Shown here piece after piece: positions 9,871-18,586 of a stretch of 64,000 nt of DNA. The notes under the pieces were generated by a model. It saw nothing but the letters and a program-made list of their open reading frames with translations. It was not told where the DNA came from and ran no database searches. The stretch spans positions 1 through 64,000 of the forward strand of contig JBEKGJ010000016.1 in the NCBI GenBank assembly GCA_050012855.1. Reading direction: 5' to 3'. Numbering within the stretch: position 1 is the first letter of the stretch; each line of letters opens with the position of its first letter. This DNA comes from JAJXZJ01 sp050012855 (GTDB lineage Bacteria; Verrucomicrobiota; Verrucomicrobiia; Limisphaerales; J093). The position numbers were made by a program, and so were the translations under genes.

Positions 9871-9968
9871 GCCGCCAGTCTGTCAGTGGGGCTGGGACAA
9901 ATACGGTCCAGCCCTGACAGAAAAAATGGCGCCTTCCCGAAGACAGAGGACAGAGGGCAGAGGGCAGA

Positions 9969-10001
9969 CCTGCCTGCCGCGCCGACCGCGGCGCAGGCAG
10001 G
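9969..10001. terminator. Strong palindrome downstream of nadB, possible terminator
   Basis: CCTGCCTGCCGCG is followed by GAC-type loop bases and the complementary arm CGCGGCGCAGGCAGG, about 45 nt after the nadB stop. There is no U-tract, so it may be a member of the CCTGCCTG/CAGGCAGG palindrome family seen at 9336-9378 and 48.0 kb and not an intrinsic terminator. Confidence 0.4.
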
Positions 10002-10044
10002 GGGCGGAGGGCGCGGCAAGCCCTCTCGCCACCATTGCGGCCGT

Positions 10045-11658
10045 TCAGGCGGGTTTGTGCCAGACGGTGTCGCGTTGCGCCCAGGCCGGGTCGGCCTCCG
10101 GGTGGTCCAGGTTGTAATGCAGGCCGCGGCTCTCGGGCCGCTGCATCGCACAGCGCACGATCAATTCGGCCACAAGGGCAATGTTCCGCAATTCGAGCAG
10201 GTCGGCGGTGACGGTGAAATCCCAGTAATACTCCTGAATTTCCGCCTGGAGGTTTTGAATGCGGTTGAACGCGCGTTGCAGCCGCTTGTCGGTGCGCACG
10301 ATGCCCACATAGTCCCACATGAGCCGGCGGATCTCGTTCCAAAGGTGGGCCACGACGACCAGTTCGTCCGGGTTGGACGCTTTGCCGGACTGCCAGGGCG
10401 GGATGGCGATGACCGGCGCCGCCGCCTTTTCCGCGATGGACGATTGCGCGGCGCGATGGGCGCAGACGACCGCTTCGAGGAGCGAGTTGCTCGCCAGGCG
10501 GTTGGCGCCGTGCAACCCGGTGCAGGCCACTTCACCGATGGCGAACAGGCCGGGAATCTCCGTCTGCCCGTTCACGTCGGTCGCCACACCGCCGCACTGG
10601 AAATGGGCGGCCGGCGCCACCGGGATTGGCTCCTTGGTCATGTCAATCCCGTATTGCAGGCAGGTTTGGTAAATGTTGGGAAACCGCCGCATGATGAACG
10701 GCGCCGGCTTGTGGGTGATGTCGAGCAGAACATACTCGCTGCCGGTGCGCTTCATTTCGCTGTCAATGGCCCGCGCCACGACATCGCGCGGCGCCAGCGA
10801 TTTGAGCGGATGACAGGCGTCCATGAATTCGCGACCGGCGAGCGTCCGCAGCACGGCGCCCTCGCCGCGCACCGCTTCGCTGATCAGAAACGACTTCGCC
10901 TTGGGATGGTAGAGGCAGGTGGGATGGAACTGGATGAATTCCATGTTCGCCACGGTGGCACCGGCACGATAGGCCATCGCCACCCCGTCGCCGGTCGCAA
11001 TGTCGGGGTTCGTCGTGATCAAATAGACCTTGCCGCAACCGCCGGTGGCCAGCACGACGCTGCCGGCGGCAAAGGCCGTCACGGTCGCCGCGGCCTTGTC
11101 GAGCACGTAGGCGCCCAGGCAGCGGTCGGGACCCGGCCGGCCCAGTTTCCGCGACGTGATGAGGTCAATGGCGATGTGATTCTCGTAGATCGTGATGTTG
11201 GGCTGCCGGGCGGCGGCGTTGAGGAGCGCCCGCTCGATCTCCCGGCCCGTGACGTCCTTGGCGTGCAGGATGCGCCGCATCGAGTGGCCGCCCTCCCGAC
11301 CCAGATCCAGTTCGCGCCCGCCGGGGACGTGAGCGTCTTCGCGTTCGGAGAACTTCATCCCCAGTTCCATCAGTTCGGCGACCCGCGCCGGCCCCTCCTG
11401 CACGATCTGTCGCACTACCGCCTTGCGACAAAGACCCGCGCCGGCGGTCAGCGTGTCGCGCACGTGGAGTTCGAACGAGTCCTCCTTGCTGGTCACCGCC
11501 GCGATGCCGCCCTGGGCGTAGTTCGTGTTCGAGTCGGCGCTGCTCTTTTTCGTGACGATGGCCACGCGCCCGTGGGGCGCGACCTTGAGCGCGTAGAACA
11601 GCCCGGCAATCCCGCTGCCGAGGACGAGAAAATCGAAGTTGAGCGTGTTGGTTTGCAT
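10045..11658 (-). CDS. nadB: L-aspartate oxidase
   Basis: This flavoprotein oxidises L-aspartate to iminoaspartate, the first step of de novo NAD synthesis, in the cytoplasm. The 537 residues match the family length. Visible signatures are the N-terminal dinucleotide fold GSGIAGL (about 13-19), SNTNYAQGGIAA near 45, the succinate-dehydrogenase-type FIQFHPTCLY segment, RGEGAVLRT, and the C-terminal FAD contact GLHGANRLASNSLLE. The C-terminal helical domain with the double-Arg basic region is present. It lies 7 nt downstream of panC on the same strand, so both are probably one transcript. No quinolinate synthase (nadA) or nadC gene is in the window. Confidence 0.96.
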   Translation of the reverse strand: MQTNTLNFDFLVLGSGIAGLFYALKVAPHGRVAIVTKKSSADSNTNYAQGGIAAVTSKEDSFELHVRDTLTAGAGLCRKAVVRQIVQEGPARVAELMELGMKFSEREDAHVPGGRELDLGREGGHSMRRILHAKDVTGREIERALLNAAARQPNITIYENHIAIDLITSRKLGRPGPDRCLGAYVLDKAAATVTAFAAGSVVLATGGCGKVYLITTNPDIATGDGVAMAYRAGATVANMEFIQFHPTCLYHPKAKSFLISEAVRGEGAVLRTLAGREFMDACHPLKSLAPRDVVARAIDSEMKRTGSEYVLLDITHKPAPFIMRRFPNIYQTCLQYGIDMTKEPIPVAPAAHFQCGGVATDVNGQTEIPGLFAIGEVACTGLHGANRLASNSLLEAVVCAHRAAQSSIAEKAAAPVIAIPPWQSGKASNPDELVVVAHLWNEIRRLMWDYVGIVRTDKRLQRAFNRIQNLQAEIQEYYWDFTVTADLLELRNIALVAELIVRCAMQRPESRGLHYNLDHPEADPAWAQRDTVWHKPA

Positions 11659-11665
11659 GTTCAGG

Positions 11666-12535
11666 TCAGTTCAGCCGTGCGTTATCAATCAACCGCGTTT
11701 TTCCCACCCACACCGCCAGCGCCAGGTGGGTCCCCTGCTCCACCGTCCGGACGGGCCGCAGCGTCGCCGGATCGAAGCACTCGAGGTAATCCACCCGCGC
11801 CGCTGGCTCGCGGGCAATGAACGCCGCGAGCCGCGCTTTCAGTCGGGCCGCCGGCAACGGCCGACGGGCCTTGCGGACGGCCGCCCGCGCCTGCCGGATC
11901 GCCCGGGACAACACCGTCGCCTGCCGCCGTTCGTCGGCCGAGAGGTACTTGTTGCGCGAGCTGCGCGCCAGACCGTCGGGCTCGCGCACCGTGGGAGCAA
12001 CGATGATTTTCAGCGGGAAATTCAGGTCGCGCACCATGCGCCGGACAATGGCCGCCTGCTGAAAATCCTTGGCGCCAAACACGGCCACATCCGGCAGCAC
12101 GAGGTTGAACAGCTTGGCGACCACGGTGGTGACGCCGCGAAAATGCGTCGGGCGCGCCACGGACTCCAGGCCACGCGCGAGGGACTCCTCGACGACGTAC
12201 GTGCTGAACTCTCCGCCCATCGGTTGCGGATACATCGCGGACGCGGCCGGCACGAACAGCACGTCCACGCCCGCACCGCGGCAAAGGCGGCGGTCCCGCG
12301 CGAGGCCACGCGGGTAGCGGGCCAGGTCCTCGTTGGGGGCGAACTGCGTGGGATTGACGAAGAGGCTGACGACGACGATCCCGGAGGGGCCAACCTGCCG
12401 GCGCGCGACACGGACGAGGCTTAGATGGCCCTCGTGCAAATAACCCATCGTCGGCACCAAGCCGACCCGCACCCCGGCCCGCCGCCAGCCCCGGGCACGC
12501 CGCTGCATGGCTGCCACCGAAACCACCATTCGCAT
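11666..12535 (-). CDS. panC: Pantothenate synthetase
   Basis: It ligates pantoate and beta-alanine with ATP, giving pantothenate for coenzyme A. The 289 residues fit the family. Motifs visible are MGYLHEGHLSLVR with the HIGH-type HEGH, FVNPTQF, GAKDFQQ and the KMSKS-like SSRNKYLS. The open frame extends upstream to 12847, but the extension is arginine-rich and overlaps the divergent DUF1080 gene, so I start at the ATG at 12535 (MRMVVSVAAMQ). It is followed by nadB 7 nt later. Both enzymes belong to aspartate-fed cofactor pathways. Confidence 0.95.
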   Translation of the reverse strand: MRMVVSVAAMQRRARGWRRAGVRVGLVPTMGYLHEGHLSLVRVARRQVGPSGIVVVSLFVNPTQFAPNEDLARYPRGLARDRRLCRGAGVDVLFVPAASAMYPQPMGGEFSTYVVEESLARGLESVARPTHFRGVTTVVAKLFNLVLPDVAVFGAKDFQQAAIVRRMVRDLNFPLKIIVAPTVREPDGLARSSRNKYLSADERRQATVLSRAIRQARAAVRKARRPLPAARLKARLAAFIAREPAARVDYLECFDPATLRPVRTVEQGTHLALAVWVGKTRLIDNARLN

Positions 12536-12610
12536 GGCGGTAACTTGGGAGCGTCGTCGGCGCGAATCAATCCTATTGTCAAGGCCACCCGGATGGGCTA
12601 CAAAGCGGCC

Positions 12611-13297
12611 ATGACACCACTGATGTTCAAACGCATTCTCGCCGGCGCCGCGGGCGTCGGCCTCCTGCTCACGGCTGCGCAAGCCCTCGCCCAAGCTCCG
12701 GCCACGGCCTCCGTCCTGATGGAGCCCGACGCGCACGGCTGGTACCAGCTCTTCGATGGCAAGACACTCAGCGGTTGGACCGCACCCACCCCGGGCCACT
12801 GGGAGGTGAAGGACGGGGTCGTCGCCGGCACCGGACCAACGACCCACCTGTTAAGTCCGCTCACCTATCACAACCTCGAGTTCCGGGCGACGGTCCGCCT
12901 GAACCACAGCGGCAACAGCGGCATGTACATCCGCGCCGCCTATGGCCCCGGCTGGCCGAAGGGCTACGAGGCCCAGGTCGAAAACACCAGCCCGGACACC
13001 CAGCGAACGGGCAGCCTCTACAATTTTCATCCCGTGCGCGAGCAGTTGATCGCCGATGACACCTGGTGGACCCAGACGGTCGTCGCGGTCGGCAACCGGA
13101 TCATCATCAAGGTCAATGACAAGATCGTGACCGATTACGTGGATGCCAAAAACACCTACACCACCGGCCACCTCGCCCTGCAGCAGCACAACGACGGCAG
13201 CGTGGTCGAGTTCAAGGATCTGATGGTCAAACCGCTGCCCGCCGACGAGGCCGCCGCGCTGGCGGAGGCCCGGAAGGACGTGCCGGACATCAAGTAG
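12611..13297 (+). CDS. Secreted DUF1080 (3-keto-disaccharide hydrolase family) protein
   Basis: A 228-residue protein with signal peptide (MTPLMFKRILAGAAGVGLLL up to about AQA) and one concanavalin-like DUF1080 domain: WYQLFDGKTLSGWTA, then NLEFRATVRLNHSGNSGMYIR and HLALQQHNDGSVVEFKDLMV. The family binds or hydrolyses sugars at the cell surface; the exact activity here is inferred. An in-frame ATG at 12593 is an alternative start. It is divergent from panC and lies 6 nt upstream of the GH20-like gene, which suggests co-transcription and a shared carbohydrate substrate. Confidence 0.9.
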   Translation: MTPLMFKRILAGAAGVGLLLTAAQALAQAPATASVLMEPDAHGWYQLFDGKTLSGWTAPTPGHWEVKDGVVAGTGPTTHLLSPLTYHNLEFRATVRLNHSGNSGMYIRAAYGPGWPKGYEAQVENTSPDTQRTGSLYNFHPVREQLIADDTWWTQTVVAVGNRIIIKVNDKIVTDYVDAKNTYTTGHLALQQHNDGSVVEFKDLMVKPLPADEAAALAEARKDVPDIK

Positions 13298-13303
13298 CCC
13301 ATC

Positions 13304-14395
13304 ATGCGCTCCCCCGCCCTGCTCGCGCTGGTCCTTGCGGGCGCGCTCGCGACGCACGCCCAGGCGCCCGCGACCCACGCCGGGGCGCTGCCCGTGCGCG
13401 GCCTGCACCTGTCGGCGCCCGCCAAGGCCGAGCTGCCCAGGGCGCTCACGTTCATCCAGCAGACGCTGCCGAAGCTCGGGGTGAACACGCTGATCCTCGA
13501 GTTCGATTACAACTTCGATTTCAAGTCGCGGCCCGAGTTTGCCGCGCCCGCGGCGCTGGGTGCGGAGGAGGCCGGCCAGTTGGCCAAGGCCTGCCGCGCC
13601 GCCGGCATCGAACTGATCCCCCAGATCAACTGCCTCGGCCACCAGTCCTGGGCGGCGCACACCGACCGGCTGCTCGCCCTGCATCCGGAGTTCGACGAAA
13701 CCCCCGGCAAATATCCCGACAACAAGGGAATCTACTGCCGGAGTTACTGTCCGCTCCATCCGGACGTGCACCCGGTTCTGTTCGCGCTGATGGATGAACT
13801 GGCGAAGGCGTGCGCGGCAAAGTCATTCCATGTCGGCATGGACGAGGTGTTCATCCTCGCCGACGCGGACTGTCCGCGATGCAAGGGCAAATCCACCGCC
13901 GAGGTGTTCGCCGGCGAGGTGACCCGGCTCGACGAGCACCTGCGAAAAATCGGCTGTCGGATGTGGATGTGGGGCGACCGGTTTCTCGACGGCAAGGCCA
14001 CCGGCACCGGCGAGTGGGAAGGCAGCCAGAACGGCACCTTCGCGGCGGTGGACCGAGTGCCGAAGGACCTGGTCATCTGCGACTGGCATTACGACAAAGC
14101 GCCGGAGACAGTCCGGTTCTTTGTGAGCAAGGGGTTCCCCGTCGTGGCCTCTCCCTGGCGCAAATCCAACGTGGCGCTCGACCAACTGGCACAGGTCCGC
14201 TCGCTTCGCCAGGCGCCGGCATCGCCGGGCGCCGGCCAGGCCCTCGGCGTGGTGCAGACGACGTGGTGCGGCTTTGCGCCGTTCTTGCGTGCGTTTGAGG
14301 CGAAGGCCGGCGGCGCGGCGCCCACCAAGAATGAGGCGGGCGAATCGGCCCAGTGCTTCCGCACCCTGTTCCAGGCGCTCGAAGTGAAGCCATAG
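13304..14395 (+). CDS. Secreted GH20-like hydrolase (beta-N-acetylhexosaminidase fold)
   Basis: 363 residues with a signal peptide (about 1-20). A TIM barrel follows with the GH20 hallmarks RGLHLSAPAK near the first strand, PQINCLGHQSW (107-116) and the catalytic-type Asp-Glu pair in HVGMDEVF (D180, E181), then MWMWGDRFLDG and a late WCGF. The N-terminal non-catalytic GH20b domain is absent, so this is the short catalytic-domain-only type. Probable substrates are N-acetylhexosamine-containing glycans. It sits between a DUF1080 gene and a POT transporter in one direction. Subfamily and substrate are uncertain. Confidence 0.8.
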   Translation: MRSPALLALVLAGALATHAQAPATHAGALPVRGLHLSAPAKAELPRALTFIQQTLPKLGVNTLILEFDYNFDFKSRPEFAAPAALGAEEAGQLAKACRAAGIELIPQINCLGHQSWAAHTDRLLALHPEFDETPGKYPDNKGIYCRSYCPLHPDVHPVLFALMDELAKACAAKSFHVGMDEVFILADADCPRCKGKSTAEVFAGEVTRLDEHLRKIGCRMWMWGDRFLDGKATGTGEWEGSQNGTFAAVDRVPKDLVICDWHYDKAPETVRFFVSKGFPVVASPWRKSNVALDQLAQVRSLRQAPASPGAGQALGVVQTTWCGFAPFLRAFEAKAGGAAPTKNEAGESAQCFRTLFQALEVKP

Positions 14396-14452
14396 CGCGG
14401 CACAGCTCGGCCGACTTCCCGGAGCAACGGCCGGTCGCTGAACTGTCCAAGA

Positions 14453-15796
14453 ATGATGCCGCCGGCCCCCTACCTGACCCAACCGGTGGACACCGCGAAG
14501 ATGCCACCGGGCATTCCGTTCATCGTGGTCAACGAGGCGGCCGAACGGTTCTGTTACTACGGCGTCAACGGGATTCTCGTCGTGTTCATGACGCATCACC
14601 TGCGGGACGCCCAGGACCAGCTCGCCGTCATGCACCAGGAACAGGCCGAGGCGGCGTACCATTGGTTTGTTTCGTGCGTCTATTTTCTGCCGGTGCTCGG
14701 CGCCTTCCTCGCCGACGCCGTGCTCGGGAAGTACCGCACGATTCTGCTGCTGTCGCTGGTCTATTGCCTCGGCAACCTTGCCCTGTCGCTGGATGTGACC
14801 CGGTCGGGACTCGCCGTCGGACTGGCATTGATCGCGCTCGGTTCGGGCGGCATCAAGCCCTGCGTTTCCGCGAACGTCGGCGACCAGTTTGGCGCCGCGA
14901 ATGAGCACCTGCTGCCGCGGGTGTTCACCTGGTTCTATTTCGCGATCAACATCGGCTCCGCGCTGGCGACCATCGCCATCCCCGAAGTGCTGGAACGGTG
15001 GGGGGCCCGTTGGGCTTTTGGTCTGCCGGGAATCTTCATGGCGCTGGCCACGCTCGTCTTCTGGCTGGGGCGCCGTCGCTACGCCCACGTGCCACCAGTC
15101 GGACTGGGCCCCCTTTTTGCAGAACTCGCGCGGTGCGAAAACTTGAAGGCGCTGGCCCGGTTGCTGGTCCTGGTGCCGTTTGCCGCGATGTTCTGGGCGC
15201 TGTGGCAGCAGAACTTCTCCTCCTGGGTGCTGCAATCGGAGAAGATGAACCGCGTCGTCGGGGGCCACGAATGGCTGCCCGCCCAAATCCAGACCGTCAA
15301 TCCCGTCTTTGTGCTGCTGATGCTGCCGCTCATGGCCTATGTGATCTACCCCGCGGTGGGCCGGGTCGTGCGCCTGACGCCACTGCGAAAGTTTGGCGCC
15401 GGTTTGTTCGCCGTCATCCTGGCCTTCCTCATCGTCGGCTGGATCCAGACGCGCATTGACGCGGGCGAACGGCCGCCCATCGGCTGGCAGGTCCTGGCGT
15501 TTGTGGTGCTGACGGCCGGCGAAGTGCTGGTGTCGGTCACGCACCTTGAGTTCTCCTACACGCAGGCGCCGAAGGCCCTCAAATCGCTCGTCATGTGCCT
15601 CTATCTCGGCTCGATCGCGCTCGGCAACGTGTTCACCGCCACGGTGAATGTGTTCATCCAGAATCCCGACGGCACCGCGAAGCTGACCGGCGCCAGTTAT
15701 TTTTTCTTTTTCGTCTGGGTCATGCTCGGGACCGCCCTGCTCTTCCTGGTCATCTCGCCGTTTTATCGCCGCCGGACCCCCGCTGTCGCCAACTGA
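14453..15796 (+). CDS. POT/PTR2 family proton-coupled transporter
   Basis: A 447-residue inner-membrane protein with about 12 hydrophobic segments. The POT signature region FIVVNEAAERFCYYGVNGIL is at the N-terminus with the family's ExxERFxYYG core, and FTWFYFAINIGSA matches the second PTR2 signature. These carriers import di- and tripeptides with protons. The neighbouring GH20-like enzyme raises the possibility that glycopeptide or muropeptide fragments are taken up, but that is inference. The gap to the upstream gene is 57 nt, and 44 nt separate it from the methyltransferase downstream. Confidence 0.9.
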   Translation: MMPPAPYLTQPVDTAKMPPGIPFIVVNEAAERFCYYGVNGILVVFMTHHLRDAQDQLAVMHQEQAEAAYHWFVSCVYFLPVLGAFLADAVLGKYRTILLLSLVYCLGNLALSLDVTRSGLAVGLALIALGSGGIKPCVSANVGDQFGAANEHLLPRVFTWFYFAINIGSALATIAIPEVLERWGARWAFGLPGIFMALATLVFWLGRRRYAHVPPVGLGPLFAELARCENLKALARLLVLVPFAAMFWALWQQNFSSWVLQSEKMNRVVGGHEWLPAQIQTVNPVFVLLMLPLMAYVIYPAVGRVVRLTPLRKFGAGLFAVILAFLIVGWIQTRIDAGERPPIGWQVLAFVVLTAGEVLVSVTHLEFSYTQAPKALKSLVMCLYLGSIALGNVFTATVNVFIQNPDGTAKLTGASYFFFFVWVMLGTALLFLVISPFYRRRTPAVAN

Positions 15797-15840
15797 GTAA
15801 GTTTGAATTCCAGCGGGACCTGGCGCACGCTGCGCGAAGG

Positions 15841-17055
15841 ATGAAACCCGAGCCGCTTCCACGACTGCGACTGCGCGTCACCGCGACCGCGGAAACCGTC
15901 ATCCGCTCAGGTCATCCGTGGCTGTTTGCCGACAGCATCCGCGCGGCAAACCGCGCGGGCGAACTCGGCGAACTGGCGGTCATCTTCGATCATCACGACC
16001 GGTTCCTTGCCCTCGGCCTGTTTGATCCTGAGTCACCCATCCGCGTCCGGGTGCTGCACACGGGCAAACCGGTGACGCTTGACGCCGCCTGGTGGCAGGC
16101 GCGGTGGCAGCAAACGCTGGCGCGCCGCGAGGGATTATTCGACGCGCAAACCAACGGTTACCGTTGCATCAACGGCGAAAGCGACGGCTGGCCGGCGCTG
16201 GTGCTCGATCGTTACGACACAACATTCGTGCTCAAGCTCTACACCGCCGCGTGGCTGCCGCGCCTGGATGAAGTCGTGGGCGGCATTCGGGTCGCACTGC
16301 ATCCGCAGCGGCTCGTTCTCCGTCTCAGCCGGAATATTCAATCCCTCGCCACCGGGCATTTCCACCATGCCGACGGTCAGCCTCTGCTTGGGGAAAAGCC
16401 GGACGGCCCGGTGACGTTTCTCGAATCCGGCCTGCGCTTCGAAGCGGACGTGCTGCGGGGCCAGAAGACCGGCTTCTTCCTCGATCAACGCGAGAACCGC
16501 CGGCGTGTCGAGTCGTTGGCGCGCGACCGCGACGTGCTGAACGCCTTCAGCTTTTCCGGCGGGTTTTCGCTTTACGCGGCCCGCGGCGGGGCAAAGTCGG
16601 TCACCGATCTGGACATCAGCGAGCACGCGCTCGCCGGGGCGCGGCGCAATTTCGCCTTGAATCAAGCCGCTCCCGGCGTCGCCGCCTGCCGCCATGACTG
16701 TGTCCAGGCGGACGCCTTTGCGTGGCTGGCGGCCAAGCCGGCGCGAAAGTTCGACCTGATCGTGCTCGATCCTCCCTCGCTCGCCAAACGTGAAGCCGAG
16801 CGCGCCCGTGCGATCGGCGCCTATCGGCAACTCAGCGCCGACGCACTCCGCTGGCTCGCCCCGGGGGGCGTGCTCGTGGCGGCGTCCTGTTCAGCGCACG
16901 TTTCGACGGAGGAGTTCTTCGGCGCGGTGCGCCAGGCAGCGCGCGAGACCTCGCGGCCGTTCACCGAATGGCAAACGACCGGCCACGCCCCCGATCACCC
17001 GGCGACGTTCCCCGAAGCCTGGTATTTGAAGGCGATCTATTTGCGGTTCACGTAG
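15841..17055 (+). CDS. RlmI-like 23S rRNA (cytosine-C5) methyltransferase
   Basis: 404 residues. The N-terminal PUA domain (about 10-80, VIRSGHPWLFADSI) is followed by the RlmI linker and a Rossmann methyltransferase domain: GQKTGFFLDQREN (208-219), NAFSFSGGFSLYAARGG (SAM-binding), DLIVLDPPSLAK (305-316) and the late ASCSAHVS with C350 as the likely catalytic cysteine. The open frame continues upstream into the POT gene, so the ATG at 15841, just after the POT stop, is taken as start. The family modifies large-subunit rRNA in the cytoplasm. The exact target base is not shown by sequence. Confidence 0.9.
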   Translation: MKPEPLPRLRLRVTATAETVIRSGHPWLFADSIRAANRAGELGELAVIFDHHDRFLALGLFDPESPIRVRVLHTGKPVTLDAAWWQARWQQTLARREGLFDAQTNGYRCINGESDGWPALVLDRYDTTFVLKLYTAAWLPRLDEVVGGIRVALHPQRLVLRLSRNIQSLATGHFHHADGQPLLGEKPDGPVTFLESGLRFEADVLRGQKTGFFLDQRENRRRVESLARDRDVLNAFSFSGGFSLYAARGGAKSVTDLDISEHALAGARRNFALNQAAPGVAACRHDCVQADAFAWLAAKPARKFDLIVLDPPSLAKREAERARAIGAYRQLSADALRWLAPGGVLVAASCSAHVSTEEFFGAVRQAARETSRPFTEWQTTGHAPDHPATFPEAWYLKAIYLRFT

Positions 17056-17124
17056 CGGCGTCTCGGCCGAGCGCCGCCAATCTGGAAGAAGAGGGAAGTA
17101 TGCGGCGGTCGGCCGACCCGCCGC
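17055..17124. terminator. Two palindromes between convergent genes, probable bidirectional terminator
   Basis: 17055-17077 folds as GCGGCG-CTCGGCCGAG-CGCCGC and 17102-17124 as GCGGCGG-TCGGCCGA-CCCGCCGC. Both share the CGGCCG centre and lie between the ends of the rRNA methyltransferase gene (+) and the flavoprotein gene (-). There is no clear T-tract. Confidence 0.5.
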
Positions 17125-17129
17125 TACGG

Positions 17130-18395
17130 CTAAACTGCCTGTCCCGCGGCGTGGCCGCTGGCCCAGGCCCACTGGAAGTTGTAGCCGCCCAGCCAGCCGG
17201 TCACGTCCACCACTTCGCCAATGAAGAACAGGCCCGGCACCTGCCGGCATTCGAGCGTCTTCGAGGACAATTCACCGGTGTTCACGCCGCCGACAGTGAC
17301 CTCGGCCTTCGCATACCCCTCGTCGCCCGCCGGGGTGATCGCCCATGCGTGAAGGTTCCGCGACACGGCTTCGAGTTCGGCGCGGGTGAGCTGGGCAATG
17401 GGTTTGGCTGGCGCATGTCGCGCGCACCACGCCTGCACAAAGCGTTCCGGCAGCACCTGACGGAGGGCTGTTTTCACTCCGCGTCCGCCGGACCGGTTCG
17501 CCGCGAGCAGCTCGGCCGCGGAATGGTCGGGCAGCAGATTCAGCCGCACCGTCTCACCTGCGCGCCAGTAGCTCGCAATCTGGAGAATCGCCGGGCCGCT
17601 CAGTCCTCGGTGCGTGAAGAGCACCGCCTCGCGAAACGAAGGCGCGTCCGGCCGGAGGCTGGTCACACAGTCAAACGCGATGCCGCTGAGTCCGGCGAAC
17701 TGTTCGCGATCCGCCGGTGACCAGGTGAACGGCACCAGGCCGGGCCGCACGGGAACGAGCTTCACGCCGAACTGCCGGGCGATCTCATAGCCAAACGGCG
17801 TCGCGCCGAGCTTGGGAAAGGACAGACCGCCCGTGGCGATGACAAGCGAGCGGGCGGTAAGGGTGCCGGCCGTGGTGGAAAGTCGATAACGGCTGGAAGC
17901 GGGGTTCGTTTGATCGCCAATTCGATCCACCGCCCACGATTCGCCGTCCTCGCGCCGCAAGACCCGGCAGTTCAACCGCACCTCCACGCCGGCGTCCGCG
18001 CATTCTGCTTCGAGCAGTTGGAGAATCTGCTTCGAACTGTGGTCGCAAAAGAGTTGCCGGTGTGCCCGCTCGTGCCAGGCGATGCCGTGTCGCTCGACCA
18101 GCGCCAGGAAATCCGGCGGCGGGTAGCGCGCGAGGGCGGACTTCGGGAAGTGCGGGCTGCCGCGGGTGACGTAGTTCGCGGCCGTGGCGCCGAGGTTGGT
18201 GAAATTGCAGCGTCCGCCGCCGGAGATGAGAATTTTACTGCCGGGCCGCGCGTTGTGTTCGAGCACGAGCACGCGCCGGCCGCGCCGGCCGGCCACCTGG
18301 GCACAGAAAAGCCCGGCGGCGCCCCCGCCAATGATGATGACATCGTAGTCCAACCAGCGCGACGGTTCCGCAAAAACCTCGGAAACGCCAGCCAT
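17130..18395 (-). CDS. YhiN/HI0933-family NAD(P)/FAD-dependent oxidoreductase
   Basis: 421 residues. The N-terminus carries the Rossmann motif DVIIIGGGAAGLFCAQ, then ARPGSKILISGGGRCNFTN, which is characteristic of the HI0933/YhiN group, SLVIATGGLSFPKLGATPFGYEIA in the middle, and a C-terminal FAD contact GLFFIGEVVDVTGWLGGYNFQWAWASG. These are cytoplasmic flavoproteins; their physiological reaction is still poorly defined. It is convergent with the methyltransferase and divergent from the GH130-like gene. The assignment to family is firm, the function is not. Confidence 0.92.
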   Translation of the reverse strand: MAGVSEVFAEPSRWLDYDVIIIGGGAAGLFCAQVAGRRGRRVLVLEHNARPGSKILISGGGRCNFTNLGATAANYVTRGSPHFPKSALARYPPPDFLALVERHGIAWHERAHRQLFCDHSSKQILQLLEAECADAGVEVRLNCRVLRREDGESWAVDRIGDQTNPASSRYRLSTTAGTLTARSLVIATGGLSFPKLGATPFGYEIARQFGVKLVPVRPGLVPFTWSPADREQFAGLSGIAFDCVTSLRPDAPSFREAVLFTHRGLSGPAILQIASYWRAGETVRLNLLPDHSAAELLAANRSGGRGVKTALRQVLPERFVQAWCARHAPAKPIAQLTRAELEAVSRNLHAWAITPAGDEGYAKAEVTVGGVNTGELSSKTLECRQVPGLFFIGEVVDVTGWLGGYNFQWAWASGHAAGQAV

Positions 18396-18586
18396 GAATG
18401 CGTGGAGCGCGATCCGCGCTGAACCCGAAAAACGATCCGGCGAAACCAGTTTCCCTCGAGCGTTCCTGGCGTTCAGGCGGTGTTACAACTGGTTTTTCGC
18501 GGTAACGCTTCGCTCGCTTGCCCGCCACCCGGCGCGAACAAGAACCGCTTGCCTGACCCGTTCCCGGACCATTACGCTCGCGCGCC

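Noticed and set aside
12536..12847. N-terminal extension of panC
   Set aside because: Overlaps the divergent DUF1080 gene and has non-protein-like composition; PanC normally starts near 12535.
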